Source: an uncultured Tateyamaria sp. (GTDB lineage: Bacteria > Pseudomonadota > Alphaproteobacteria > Rhodobacterales > Rhodobacteraceae). Taken from it: DNA of 57,323 bases. Below, one piece after another: positions 49,201-55,857 of this stretch. The stretch spans positions 1-57,323 of the forward strand of contig NZ_CANLVZ010000020.1 in assembly GCF_947494755.1 (NCBI RefSeq). The letters are read 5' to 3'. A program made the position numbers and the translations under genes. The number at the start of each line of letters is the position of its first letter. Positions within the stretch are counted from its first letter, which is position 1. The notes beneath the pieces are model-generated. The model had not been told where the DNA came from, did no database searches, and saw only the letters and a program-made list of their open reading frames with translations.

Positions 49201-50034
49201 CGCGATCTTTGCGGCCATGATCGCACCCCCACTGGGGCCGGATTCCACAAGGCGAATGGGGAAGTCGATGGCCGTGTTCAGGTCCGTCATCCCGCCGCCC
49301 GAGGTCATGATGAACAGCGGGCAATCAAACCCCGCCGCCTCGAGGCGGGTTCTGAGTTCGGACAGATATCCGGCCATCAAGGGTTTGATGTAGGCGTTGC
49401 ACACGGTCGTACAAAGCCGGTCAAACTCGCGGATTTCCGGGGACACTTCGCAAGATAAAGTCACCGACAGTTCGGGTGCGATGCGTGCTGCGACATCCCG
49501 GATTGCGAATTCGTGGGCGCGGTTCGTGTAGCTGTGCAACAGGCAGACGGCCAGACTGTCGGCACCGGTATCGCGCGCCTCAAGAATCTGCGCCTCAACA
49601 GCTGCGAGGTCGAGCGGGCGCAACACCGTGCCCGAAATACCGACCCGTTCGGGCACGGTGAACACCATATCGCGGGGCACGATCAGATCCTGTTTTTCGA
49701 TATTGATGTCATACTGGTCAAAGCGGCGCTCATACCCGATTTCGAGAATGTCGCGGAACCCCTCGGTCGTGATCACGGCGACCGATGCCCCGCGCCGCTC
49801 GATCAGCGCATTGGTGGCCAGTGTGGTGCCGTGAATGATCGATCCGAATTCGGCCGGGGCCAGCCCTGCTTCATCAAGCGCGTAGCGGATGCCTTGCAGC
49901 ACCCCCCGGACCGGATCGTCATGGGACGTGAGCGTTTTGGCCGTGTCGATCCTGCCGCCATGTTCGATGGCGATGTCCGTAAAGGTGCCGCCGATATCGA
50001 CAGCCAGACGGGGGGCGGAATACGTGTTGTTCAT
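46219..50034 (-). CDS. Fused hydantoinase A/B (5-oxoprolinase-type, ATP-dependent)
   Basis: This 1271-residue cytoplasmic enzyme joins a HyuA-like half (residues 1 to about 690: RLAVDIGGTFTDIAIEHGG, ATP-binding VVSFDMGGTTAKITLIE) and a HyuB-like half (from about 710: LDMQVMWDRLLAAVEEQGQVLIRTAFSPI, GDMLAQAVTGTPGHINTM). The fused order and length match eukaryotic 5-oxoprolinase and bacterial relatives that open 5-oxoproline or hydantoin rings with ATP. The ATG at 50034 gives MNNTYSAPRLAVDIGG; upstream sequence is not needed. It stands alone and converges on the RTX gene. Substrate choice between 5-oxoproline and hydantoins is not certain. Confidence 0.88.
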   Translation of the reverse strand: MNNTYSAPRLAVDIGGTFTDIAIEHGGRIDTAKTLTSHDDPVRGVLQGIRYALDEAGLAPAEFGSIIHGTTLATNALIERRGASVAVITTEGFRDILEIGYERRFDQYDINIEKQDLIVPRDMVFTVPERVGISGTVLRPLDLAAVEAQILEARDTGADSLAVCLLHSYTNRAHEFAIRDVAARIAPELSVTLSCEVSPEIREFDRLCTTVCNAYIKPLMAGYLSELRTRLEAAGFDCPLFIMTSGGGMTDLNTAIDFPIRLVESGPSGGAIMAAKIAQEREIDKVVSFDMGGTTAKITLIEDQVPKSSRAFEIDRTERFIKGSGIPVRIPVIEMIEIGAGGGSIARIDGMGRLRVGPKSASSDPGPACYGKGGQDATVTDADVSIGYIDPAAFAEGRLNLQPDLSDSAIAGGIGQALDLSVTEAADAISRTVDEAMANAARMHAVEQGKDLTGCTMVAFGGNGPLHATRIAERTGVRTIIVPPNPSVGSAIGFLFAPVSFETVRTFPAQSSAFPMAEVNALLNEMSEHATQIVKAGAQGRDVHVRRVAFARYAGQGQEIEIDIPQGPVDNEVLRALIAAFEVEYQRQFSRIVPGMEVEFINWSVTASNDPPRPTPVGATPGESVQAKPTTTRQLKIGPNAQAVDVPVYQRAALSAGQSLSGPALITEPQTTTYVSPLFDIEIDAALNIVMQRNEVEAGRDGQARSTLDMQVMWDRLLAAVEEQGQVLIRTAFSPIVRECGDISAGIFDPSGDMLAQAVTGTPGHINTMAETVKLMLPHLDVTAMRPGDVYCTNDPWIGAGHLNDIALVAPIFFGGALVAFTACTSHVYDLGGRGMGPDGTDVFDEGLFIPVCKLVDCGDVNRLVVDFIKANSRSPISNEGDIYALIACCDVAADRVVEMMQEFGMPNLDALGAHILHSSKTATEAAIRALPCGTYHSALDIDGYDFEIKLCAAMTIFDDSITIDLSGTSGHSALGINCPINYTAAYGVFAMRCLIGPEVPNNAASLAPFVFVAPKDCILNAQPPAPVAMRHATGQMVADLVFGALHEAVPGLAPAEGATCLWDLPIRSVPSAAREGNAATAFATEFTHSGGTGARPTKDGLSATAFPSGVFGTQTEIAESTAPIRYLRRELIPDSGGAGTFRGGLGQIIEMESSENADILLLAGVERVKFPANGRDGGLQGAAGHIQLRSGPVLKCKGEQTIPAGDLLYWRAPGGAGYGDPFKRDPVLVARDVRQGLVTRDAARALYGVVLRDDGSVNADATQKLRNTDR

Positions 50035-50362
50035 GTGTTGATCCGGTGCGAGATGCGAATGTGGCTGGGCTGATGCCTTCGGGCATCCAGGGCGCGGGGC
50101 CACAGTCCAATTGCTGGAAAACGGAGTGTCGCGTGGCTGGTCGCCTTGAGGTCGGACGGTGCAGGAAAATCAGGTTTGGGATTTGTCCGGTATCGTCAAT
50201 GCCGCTGCCAGTCGCAGGTCACTTGCGTGTTGTGCCGTACCTTCAACAGCAGACCAGATTGGACTTGTCCAACCGTCTGATGCAACAGGGTGCGCTGTGG
50301 TTTTCCATTGAGCCAATGCAATCGATGTCGATACCAAAGCAGAGCATCGACCCGTGAAGCTG
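50035..50362. other. 328-bp region without a gene
   Basis: Nothing supported is seen here. It presumably holds the promoter of the hydantoinase gene and the remains of the deleted 3' part of the neighbouring imelysin-like gene. Confidence 0.4.
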
Positions 50363-50554
50363 TCAAACGAAATCGGCGATGGCGCTATTTGCCGGTGCCG
50401 CCTGCGGTGTGCAGTCGGTTTGCGCGGTGTCAGCCAATGCCTGCGTTGCGATCACCAACTCCGCGTGAGCGGGCAGGATATGGGTGTCGAGCGCGCGGTC
50501 GACATCCGCAAAAGCGCGCGGGGCGCAAAAGGGCAAGATCAGGACCAGACGCAT
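50363..50554 (-). pseudogene. Imelysin-like (peptidase M75 family) gene, N-terminal fragment
   Basis: The fragment encodes a signal peptide and the first part of an imelysin-family protein: VDRALDTHILPAHAELVIATQALADTAQ followed by DCTP, a typical N-terminal region of these iron-related periplasmic proteins. It breaks off after about 63 residues (ANSAIADFV then stop), while the family is about 300-400 residues long. The rest is missing downstream, so a deletion removed it. It lies 10 nt after the DUF1111 remnant, matching the usual order of this cluster. The assignment rests on a short stretch. Confidence 0.55.
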
Positions 50555-50563
50555 CAAAGGCTT

Positions 50564-51795
50564 TCAAGGAACTCCAATAGGCCGCCCATCCAGCCGGTGG
50601 GTCGCATGTTTGGGCGTGTGGCAGGCAATCCAGCCGGTTTCGTAGAACACCTGTTTGCCGCGCAGAAGCTGTGGGGCGCTCACATCCCGTCGTGCAGGCA
50701 CACCGAGGTTGGCAGAATAAAGGGACACGAGCTCAGGCCCCATATCCCCGATCTCTACATTGTCCTTGTCTGGGGTATTGTCGTTGGGGGCGGTGCGGCA
50801 CTTGGTCTGAGCCTGCGCACAATCACCGAACCCTGCGGGGGGCAGCGTGGTCGAGATACCGACATCACCCGCAAAGGCGCTGGCGGACTGTTCCCAGATC
50901 GAGGGCTGCCCTGCCTTCAAGCCAAAGCGGCCCAACTTGGGCACACTATACTCCGACGACATCACGATCGGGGCGCGGCCCGCGATGCCGTCACCATCTG
51001 CATCATCGGGGTCGACGCCCGCCAGAATATCCGCTGCCGGGATCGCATCAAGCAAGCCCAGGCCGATCATCTGTGGCGCAACGCGTGGGCTGAGCATCAT
51101 TTCGGGGTGCAGATCGCCATAACCAAGGTTGGTCAGTGTGTAGTACGGACGGCGCAGTGTCGCTGTTTCACCACCTGACAATGCGATTGTCTCTTCCGTG
51201 TATGTGATCTCGATTTTGGCCTCGGTCGGGATGCCCCCACCGAAGCGTCCTGAATTTGCCCGCCATGGTTTGGCCGGGGCTGGTTCGTGGTATAGTCGAC
51301 GATGTCCTGGGGCGCGACACCGCCGCGGATCGAAATACGGATCAACATGGATGTCGCAGAATCGTCTGGACCATCGGGCGGATGCCCGCGCCCGTCCTTG
51401 AAATGGCAACGCTGGCAGCACCGCGCATTGAACAGCCGGCCAAGTCCGTCAGAGGCCAACGTGGACGAGAGCGCAGACACCCACAGCTTTTTGAAAAGGC
51501 CGTTACCGACTTTGAAATCCAGCTGGTTTTCGAAGCTGATATTGGCGGAGGGAGATGAGAACGCATCGGAGCTGTCAATGACCCGTACGGTCGCGGAACC
51601 GGTTGAATTGCCTTCTAATTGCTCGGCTTTGTTGAAGTTTGTCGTTGGGGTGATGATCTTGAGGATCCGTTCAGCCTCGGCGTCGGTCCACGGGATCACG
51701 GGCAGGTGCAGATCTGCCAATTCAGCGGATGCGACCACTGGAATTGAAAGGCTTATGGCAACGAGCGCCAGCTTAGCGGTTGTGATCTGCTTGAT
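50564..51795 (-). pseudogene. Di-heme oxidoreductase (DUF1111 family), broken
   Basis: Two frames together give most of a DUF1111 di-heme protein. The first (to about 51246) has a signal peptide and heme site CQRCHF with LGRLFNARCC before it; the second has ITYTEETIALSGGE, MIGLGLLDAIP, DPDDADGDGIAGR, and LRGKQVFYETGWIACH. Four lesions are visible. The expected ATG at 51793-51795 is ATC, so the signal peptide has no start. One base is missing near 51246. The second heme site reads W-I-A-C-H, lacking its first Cys. The conserved C-terminal part after GRPIGVP is absent. Such proteins usually accompany imelysins in iron-regulated operons. Confidence 0.8.
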
Positions 51796-51837
51796 AACTT
51801 ATAAATATACTCAGGAATATGCGTCGGCGAATGATTC

Positions 51838-52290
51838 ATGCCTGCCTCATACAGAAGGACCTGTGACGTGGTGCCTCTACGTTTGAATGTATCTGGTAAA
51901 TCCCGGCCCGCCACCCCACTTGCGCCGCAGGCTTTCGACTATCTTAATCAGCTGCGTTTCAAGGCGATGGAATGTCGGGCCAAACCGCGGGCCGACCTGT
52001 TCGAAGCCTGCGCGTTGTTGCAAGTCACGCGCTCTGACAGCAAAGAGGCGCACGCCGAGGCATTGATGCGCTGTCTGGCCGAGGCTTTGGGGAAATCCCC
52101 TCGTCTGCACGCGCCCGGCACGCTCGAGATCAGCTTTGACGAAGCGTGGCTGGTGGAATTGGGCAAGGCCCATGCGCGCGGCGACAGGGCCAGCATGGAT
52201 TTTCTGTTGGGCTCTCGCGTGCTGCCACAGCACCGCCGGTTGGTTCACTATCTTATTGGTCATATTGCGGACTATACGCCCCTTGCCTGA
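51838..52290 (+). CDS. Hypothetical protein of unknown function
   Basis: I do not recognise this 150-residue protein. It is soluble, basic in its first 40 residues and helical in appearance, with LAPQAFDYLNQLRFKAMECR and CALLQVTRSDSKEAHAEALMRCLAEALG, and no signal peptide. A GTG at 51868 with AAGGA 9 nt upstream is a better-supported start than the ATG at 51838. It is divergent from the DUF1111 remnant and lies between the two decayed parts of the imelysin cluster, so it may belong to that iron region. No function can be assigned. Confidence 0.55.
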   Translation: MPASYRRTCDVVPLRLNVSGKSRPATPLAPQAFDYLNQLRFKAMECRAKPRADLFEACALLQVTRSDSKEAHAEALMRCLAEALGKSPRLHAPGTLEISFDEAWLVELGKAHARGDRASMDFLLGSRVLPQHRRLVHYLIGHIADYTPLA

Positions 52291-52372
52291 CGGCCCGCTC
52301 GATGGACCGGGTCTGATCGACAAGGGCGTTCACCTTGCCCTCCCGGTCATCGACGATGGCATAGCCAAAGCG

Positions 52373-52624
52373 TTAGACCTCGGTTTGCTGATAAGGGACA
52401 CGTGCGGCAAGCCACGCATCCTTGGCGGTTTTTGACGCTTCGGCAGATGGGTTTTCAGCCAGATCGTTAACCGCTGCCAGAAGTGTCTGACCCGCTGTCA
52501 GGCTGTCGGCGTATTTGGCCAATGCAATATCGGCGTAATTGTCCAGAACCGCAGCCGTGTCCGCAAAAGCGGGGGCGGCTGCCAAAAGCACTGAGCCCAG
52601 TGCAATCGTAAATATTAAAGTCAG
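52373..52624 (-). pseudogene. Imelysin family (IrpA-like) gene, broken
   Basis: The remnant encodes a signal peptide (LIFTIALGSVLLAAAPAFA) and the start of an imelysin: VLDNYADIALAKYADSL, AKDAWLAARVPYQQTEV. The next codon is TAA where the family has Tyr, and the frame then continues RFGYAIVDDREGKVNA as in imelysins before homology ends near 52320. The expected ATG start at 52622-52624 is CTG, 9 nt after AAGGGA. So both a start-codon and a nonsense lesion are present, and the larger C-terminal part with the GxHxxE motif is missing. Confidence 0.75.
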
Positions 52625-52658
52625 GGGTGGCTGTCCCTTGTTGATCTGTTCAGTGGGC

Positions 52659-53123
52659 TTAGTGAAGGCGCACCACGTTGGGTGCGGCGGCGGGTGATTG
52701 CGAATTGCGTTTGGCGTGAAAGGTGCGCGCGATGCTGCCGACTTCGCCGGCAAGGATCGCGATATGTTCGGCCCCGGTCAGCACTGTGGCGATCAGGGCG
52801 GCATCATTCAGATGCCCGTCAGAGGCGGTGCGGATCAGGTGCACAAAGACGCACTCGTCCGAGCCCACGCAATTGCAGCCAAGCGCGTGACGGACGAGGG
52901 GGTGGTTTGCCGTCCCGACGATCTTGATCACCAGGGTTTCGAACATGTACCACGCGCGGTCCGCTTCCGTATCGGGGAGGAGGTTGTGATAGGCGTGGCG
53001 GGCTTGGGCCTGACCATGCGGCCCATCGCACCAAAGGCGCAGGTTCAGGTCGGTTTCCCAAGCGTCCATATTCGTCAGGGCGGCGATGGCGGAACCGCTG
53101 CGAGCGTGATGCGGAGGTGTCAT
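52659..53123 (-). CDS. Hypothetical protein in the hemP operon
   Basis: I do not recognise this 154-residue protein. It is soluble and without a signal peptide; MDAWETDLNLRLWCDGP near residue 19, TLVIKIVGTANHPLVRHALGC and a Cys-rich CNCVGSDECVF segment are its most distinctive parts. The ATG overlaps the hemP stop (ATGA), so it is expressed with hemP, and the broken imelysin gene follows 34 nt later. The cysteine cluster could bind metal, which is only a guess. Its operon suggests a role in heme or iron handling. Confidence 0.65.
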   Translation of the reverse strand: MTPPHHARSGSAIAALTNMDAWETDLNLRLWCDGPHGQAQARHAYHNLLPDTEADRAWYMFETLVIKIVGTANHPLVRHALGCNCVGSDECVFVHLIRTASDGHLNDAALIATVLTGAEHIAILAGEVGSIARTFHAKRNSQSPAAAPNVVRLH

Positions 53124-53293
53124 TTTGTGAGGATCAACTTTCCAGCGTGTGTGATGCGCAGGTAATAGACCTGCGCGTCCAGAACGATCGAGGCTTGCAC
53201 GCCATCCTTGATCAATGCACGCGCGTCATAGGTGTCGATCGTTTGATGGGTCGGGGCGGTGTTGGTGTCGGGAATTTGGCTCATGGCGTTCAT
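53120..53293 (-). CDS. hemP: Hemin uptake protein HemP
   Basis: HemP is a very small protein linked to heme uptake and to activation of heme receptor genes in several proteobacteria. The C terminus matches the family: YDARALIKDGVQASIVLDAQVYYLRIT then HAGKLILTK at the end. I chose the ATG at 53293 (57 residues) because GGAG lies 8 nt upstream; a nearby ATG at 53284 is also possible, and the frame to 53326 starts only with TTG. Its stop overlaps the next gene. The operon has an iron box at 53514-53528. Confidence 0.85.
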   Translation of the reverse strand: MNAMSQIPDTNTAPTHQTIDTYDARALIKDGVQASIVLDAQVYYLRITHAGKLILTK

Positions 53294-53441
53294 GAGGTCC
53301 GCTCCAGATGATGAGCATGTGTTCAAGGCACTGGTCCGCGGGCACCGCCCCCATCATCGCCTCTTGCAACACCTCGTCGCGCCAGTCTCTTTCGCCGCGT
53401 TTGGGTGTGGTGGTGCCGTTACGTCTTTGGGTCTTGGCCAT
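53226..53441 (-). CDS. Small protein of unknown function preceding hemP
   Basis: The 71-residue product begins MAKTQRRNGTTTPKRGERDWRDEVLQEAM. It has a good ribosome-binding site (AGGAG, 7 nt before the ATG at 53441) and is the first reading frame after the iron box. Its last 22 or so residues overlap hemP in another frame and look like low-value sequence (HERHEPNSRHQHRPDPSNDRHL), so the gene may originally have stopped near SGP and been extended by a frameshift. I do not recognise the family. Confidence 0.55.
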   Translation of the reverse strand: MAKTQRRNGTTTPKRGERDWRDEVLQEAMMGAVPADQCLEHMLIIWSGPHERHEPNSRHQHRPDPSNDRHL

Positions 53442-53513
53442 GTCTCAGCTCCTGTCAGATCGGGGCGTCCGGGCTCTCCAGTATCGGGTGGCTGAGACTC
53501 ACTGTAGATATGT

Positions 53514-53528
53514 TGACTGTTTTAGTCA
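53514..53528 (-). promoter_or_regulatory. Iron-Rhodo-box-type site (TGA-N9-TCA) before the hemP operon
   Basis: TGACTGTTTTAGTCA matches the TGA-N9-TCA pattern described for iron-responsive genes of Rhodobacterales and is nearly palindromic throughout. It lies 73 nt before the first small gene of the operon. An almost identical site precedes the ferric-iron binding protein gene. Confidence 0.6.
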
Positions 53529-53550
53529 GGTACGTCAATCCAGAGTATTA

Positions 53551-53591
53551 CAGTCAGAAAAGAAAAAGGCGCGGGTTTCCGCCGCGCCTTT
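53551..53591 (-). terminator. Rho-independent terminator of the iron-binding protein gene
   Basis: On the minus strand a perfect 10-bp stem (AAAGGCGCGG / CCGCGCCTTT, 53565-53591) with a 7-nt loop is followed by TTCTTTTCTG. It starts 22 nt past the stop of the gene at 53613 and isolates it from the hemP operon. Confidence 0.85.
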
Positions 53592-53612
53592 CGCCTGATG
53601 GTGTTATGTGGA

Positions 53613-54632
53613 TTATTCCCAGCCCACGTCGTTAAAGATCTTCTGTGCGACGGGCACGTTTTTTGCCACTTTGCTCAGATCTACGGCGTCTGGACGGAAC
53701 AGCCCAAGGCTCGCCACGGAGGGGCTGAGGCCCACGCCGGGCACGGCAGGGTATTCATCGTTACCGGCCGAGAAATACTGCTGCGCCTGATCGCTTGCCA
53801 GATACTCCATGAACTTGATCGCGTTATCCTTGTTCGGCGCATTGGCTGCAACTCCGCCACCCGACAGGTTCATATGCGCCCCTTCACCGTTTTGGGCAGG
53901 AAAGATCCAACCGATATCGGCGCGTGCATCCTCAGGCAGACCATCAACCTCTTTGCGCACGGCACGGGCGAAATAATAGGTGTTCGAGACCGAGATATCG
54001 CATTCACCCGACACAAGGCCACGCAGTTGATCGGTGTCACCGCCCTGAGGCGCGCGGGCAAAGTTGCTAACGACACCCTGCGCCCACGTCTTGGCGGCCT
54101 CTTCGCCGTGGTTTTCGATCACGGCAGCCAGAAGCGTTTGGGAATACACATTCGAGGACGAGCGGTGGCACACCTGACCCGCATAGGCGGGGTCGGCCAG
54201 ATCAACATAGGTCTGGGGCGGGTTGGTCACATCGTTCTTGTCGTAGAAAATAATCCGTGCGCGCTGCGAAAAACCGAACCACTGGTTGTCGGCATCTTGC
54301 AGGCTGGCCGGGATACGCCCCTCGAGCACGTCGCTGTCTATGGATTGCAGAACGCCCGCATCCTTGGCACGCTCCAGCCGCGATGTATCGACGGTCAGCA
54401 GGATGTCGGCGGGGGAGTTCGCACCCTCGGCCTTCATCCGCTCGATCAGTTCGTCGGCCTTGCCTTCGATACGATTGATGGTGATTCCAGTCGCTTCGGT
54501 GAAGTCGGAATACAGCCGTTCGTCTGTATCGTAGTGGCGCGAAGAATAGAGGTTCAACGCGCCTTCAGCCACAGCGCTGGTGGCTGTGATTGTCAGTGTG
54601 ACCAGCGTTACGAATGTCGTTTTGGTTGTCAT
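53613..54632 (-). CDS. Ferric-iron ABC transporter periplasmic binding protein (FbpA/FutA family)
   Basis: This 339-residue periplasmic protein should bind Fe3+ for an ABC importer. It has a signal peptide (residues 1-23, ending SAVA) and then LNLYSSRHYDTDERLYSDFTEATG, a standard start for this family. The paired tyrosines in SNTYYFARAV and the SSNVYSQTLLAAV segment fit the iron-ligand region. The ATG at 54632 has GGGAG about 7 nt upstream. An iron box at 54712-54726 lies 80 nt upstream, and a strong terminator follows. No permease or ATPase gene is adjacent, so its partners must be elsewhere. Confidence 0.9.
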   Translation of the reverse strand: MTTKTTFVTLVTLTITATSAVAEGALNLYSSRHYDTDERLYSDFTEATGITINRIEGKADELIERMKAEGANSPADILLTVDTSRLERAKDAGVLQSIDSDVLEGRIPASLQDADNQWFGFSQRARIIFYDKNDVTNPPQTYVDLADPAYAGQVCHRSSSNVYSQTLLAAVIENHGEEAAKTWAQGVVSNFARAPQGGDTDQLRGLVSGECDISVSNTYYFARAVRKEVDGLPEDARADIGWIFPAQNGEGAHMNLSGGGVAANAPNKDNAIKFMEYLASDQAQQYFSAGNDEYPAVPGVGLSPSVASLGLFRPDAVDLSKVAKNVPVAQKIFNDVGWE

Positions 54633-54711
54633 GGAAGCTCTCCCAGTTCCCGGAGTATTAACCTTACAGAAATAGTCAATTACAGGGTTTGGCGGGCGAT
54701 GCAATACTTTC

Positions 54712-54726
54712 TGATTAAAATAGTCA
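54712..54726 (-). promoter_or_regulatory. Iron-Rhodo-box-type site (TGA-N9-TCA) before the iron-binding protein gene
   Basis: TGACTATTTTAATCA (minus strand) fits TGA-N9-TCA exactly. A weaker half-match, TTA-N9-TCA on the plus strand, lies closer to the gene at 54664-54678. Regulation by RirA, or by another iron-sulfur sensing repressor, is inferred. Confidence 0.6.
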
Positions 54727-54822
54727 GGAATATTTTGCGCGAAGTTGCTACGATGTATGCTCTTGGCAGCGGGCCTGTAGCTTGGCTGTCATGTAGACCG
54801 AGGACTAGGACATCACTCCCGT

Positions 54823-54830
54823 ACCGTAAA
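54823..54830. repeat. Left target-site duplication ACCGTAAA
   Basis: Eight bases directly before the left end of the IS element, repeated exactly at 56843-56850. An 8-bp duplication is usual for IS1595-family insertions. Confidence 0.9.
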
Positions 54831-54878
54831 GGGGTGTATCCCTTTGACATACGGTAGGCCAAAGCCTATCTATAGTGC

Positions 54879-55757
54879 ATGAAACAGACCAATGTACGCC
54901 AATTCTTCCAGCAGTTCCCAACAGATGAGGCTTGCCTAGAGCATCTCTTCAACGTGCGCTTCGGTCAGGGCCATACCTGCCCTAAATGTGAGCGTGAGGC
55001 GAAATGGTATCGTTTGACCAATGAGCAGGCTTTTTCCTGCCAGTGGTGCGGCCATCACATTCACCCGATGGTCGGAAGCATCTTTGAAAAGAGCCGCACA
55101 CCTTTGCAGCTTTGGTTCTATGCAATCTTTCTGTTCACCACGTCTAAGCATGGCGTGAGCGGCAAGGAATTGGAACGCCAGCTTGGCGTGACGTACAAGA
55201 CCGCATGGCGCATGGCAAAGCTGATCCGTGAGCACATGGCAGATGTTGACGGTGAAGCCCCTCTGGGCGGCACTGGTAAGGTCGTAGAAGTCGATGAAAC
55301 CTTTGTTGGCGGCAAGACAACTGGCATGGACTGGCGCAAGCGTAAGACCGTTGTGATGGGCATGATGGAGCGCGACGGTGACGTGATGCTGAAAGTGGTG
55401 GCAGACCAGACACGCGGCTCTCTGATGCCTCATATCCACGACAACATTGTGGATGGCACAGAGGTGCACACCGATGAATTGCGCACCTACAACAAGGCCA
55501 TTCCGGTTGATCGTTTCACCCACAAGACTGTGAACCATTCCGAAGGTGAATATGTTGGGCCAAACGGTGAAACCACCAACTCAATCGAGAACTTCTTTGG
55601 GCACCTCAAGCGCTCATTGAAGGGCACACACAACAACGTGTCACCTAAATATCTTGAGGCCTATGTCAAAGAGTTTGAGTACCGATTCAATCGTCGGACG
55701 ACGCCTGAGGTGATGCTGGGCGAGTTGCTTTCCCGCTTCCCTGAGTTGGGCGCTTAA
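54879..55757 (+). CDS. IS1595-family (ISXO2-like) transposase
   Basis: This 292-residue transposase has an N-terminal zinc ribbon with CPKC and CQWCG, a helical middle (SGKELERQLGVTYKTAWRMAKLIR) and a DDE-type catalytic domain with VVEVDETFVGG and HTDELRTYN. A late block, NSIENFFGHLKRSLKG, supplies the third acidic residue region. Length and motifs match the family, and there is no visible lesion, so the element may be active. Its 3' end overlaps a small opposite-strand passenger gene by about 70 nt. Confidence 0.93.
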   Translation: MKQTNVRQFFQQFPTDEACLEHLFNVRFGQGHTCPKCEREAKWYRLTNEQAFSCQWCGHHIHPMVGSIFEKSRTPLQLWFYAIFLFTTSKHGVSGKELERQLGVTYKTAWRMAKLIREHMADVDGEAPLGGTGKVVEVDETFVGGKTTGMDWRKRKTVVMGMMERDGDVMLKVVADQTRGSLMPHIHDNIVDGTEVHTDELRTYNKAIPVDRFTHKTVNHSEGEYVGPNGETTNSIENFFGHLKRSLKGTHNNVSPKYLEAYVKEFEYRFNRRTTPEVMLGELLSRFPELGA

Positions 55758-55857
55758 TCAGCGCGTCCAGCTTGTCGAGGTCGCCTTCGGGATCGGCTTC
55801 ATGTTCCTTGATGAATTCTTCAAGCCCTTGTTTTCTTGCATCTTTAAGAGTCGCCAT
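55687..55857 (-). CDS. Small passenger protein in the IS element, unknown function
   Basis: The 56-residue acidic/basic protein begins MATLKDARKQGLEEFIKEHE, continues with DPEGDLDKLDALIKRP and ends ASPQASSDD. It is preceded by a strong AAGGAG site 9 nt before the ATG. Its start lies 14 nt inside the end of the 306-residue passenger gene, so translation is probably coupled, and its last third runs antisense to the transposase 3' end. A helical N-terminal part and a disordered tail are apparent. No family is recognised. Confidence 0.6.
   Translation of the reverse strand: MATLKDARKQGLEEFIKEHEADPEGDLDKLDALIKRPTQGSGKATRPASPQASSDD

Noticed and set aside
52291-52325. Plus-strand reading PLDGPGLID resembles the imelysin block PLDEGLID that should follow the minus-strand remnant, suggesting a small inversion
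   Set aside because: The match is too short to exclude chance, and the flanks show no second break point.
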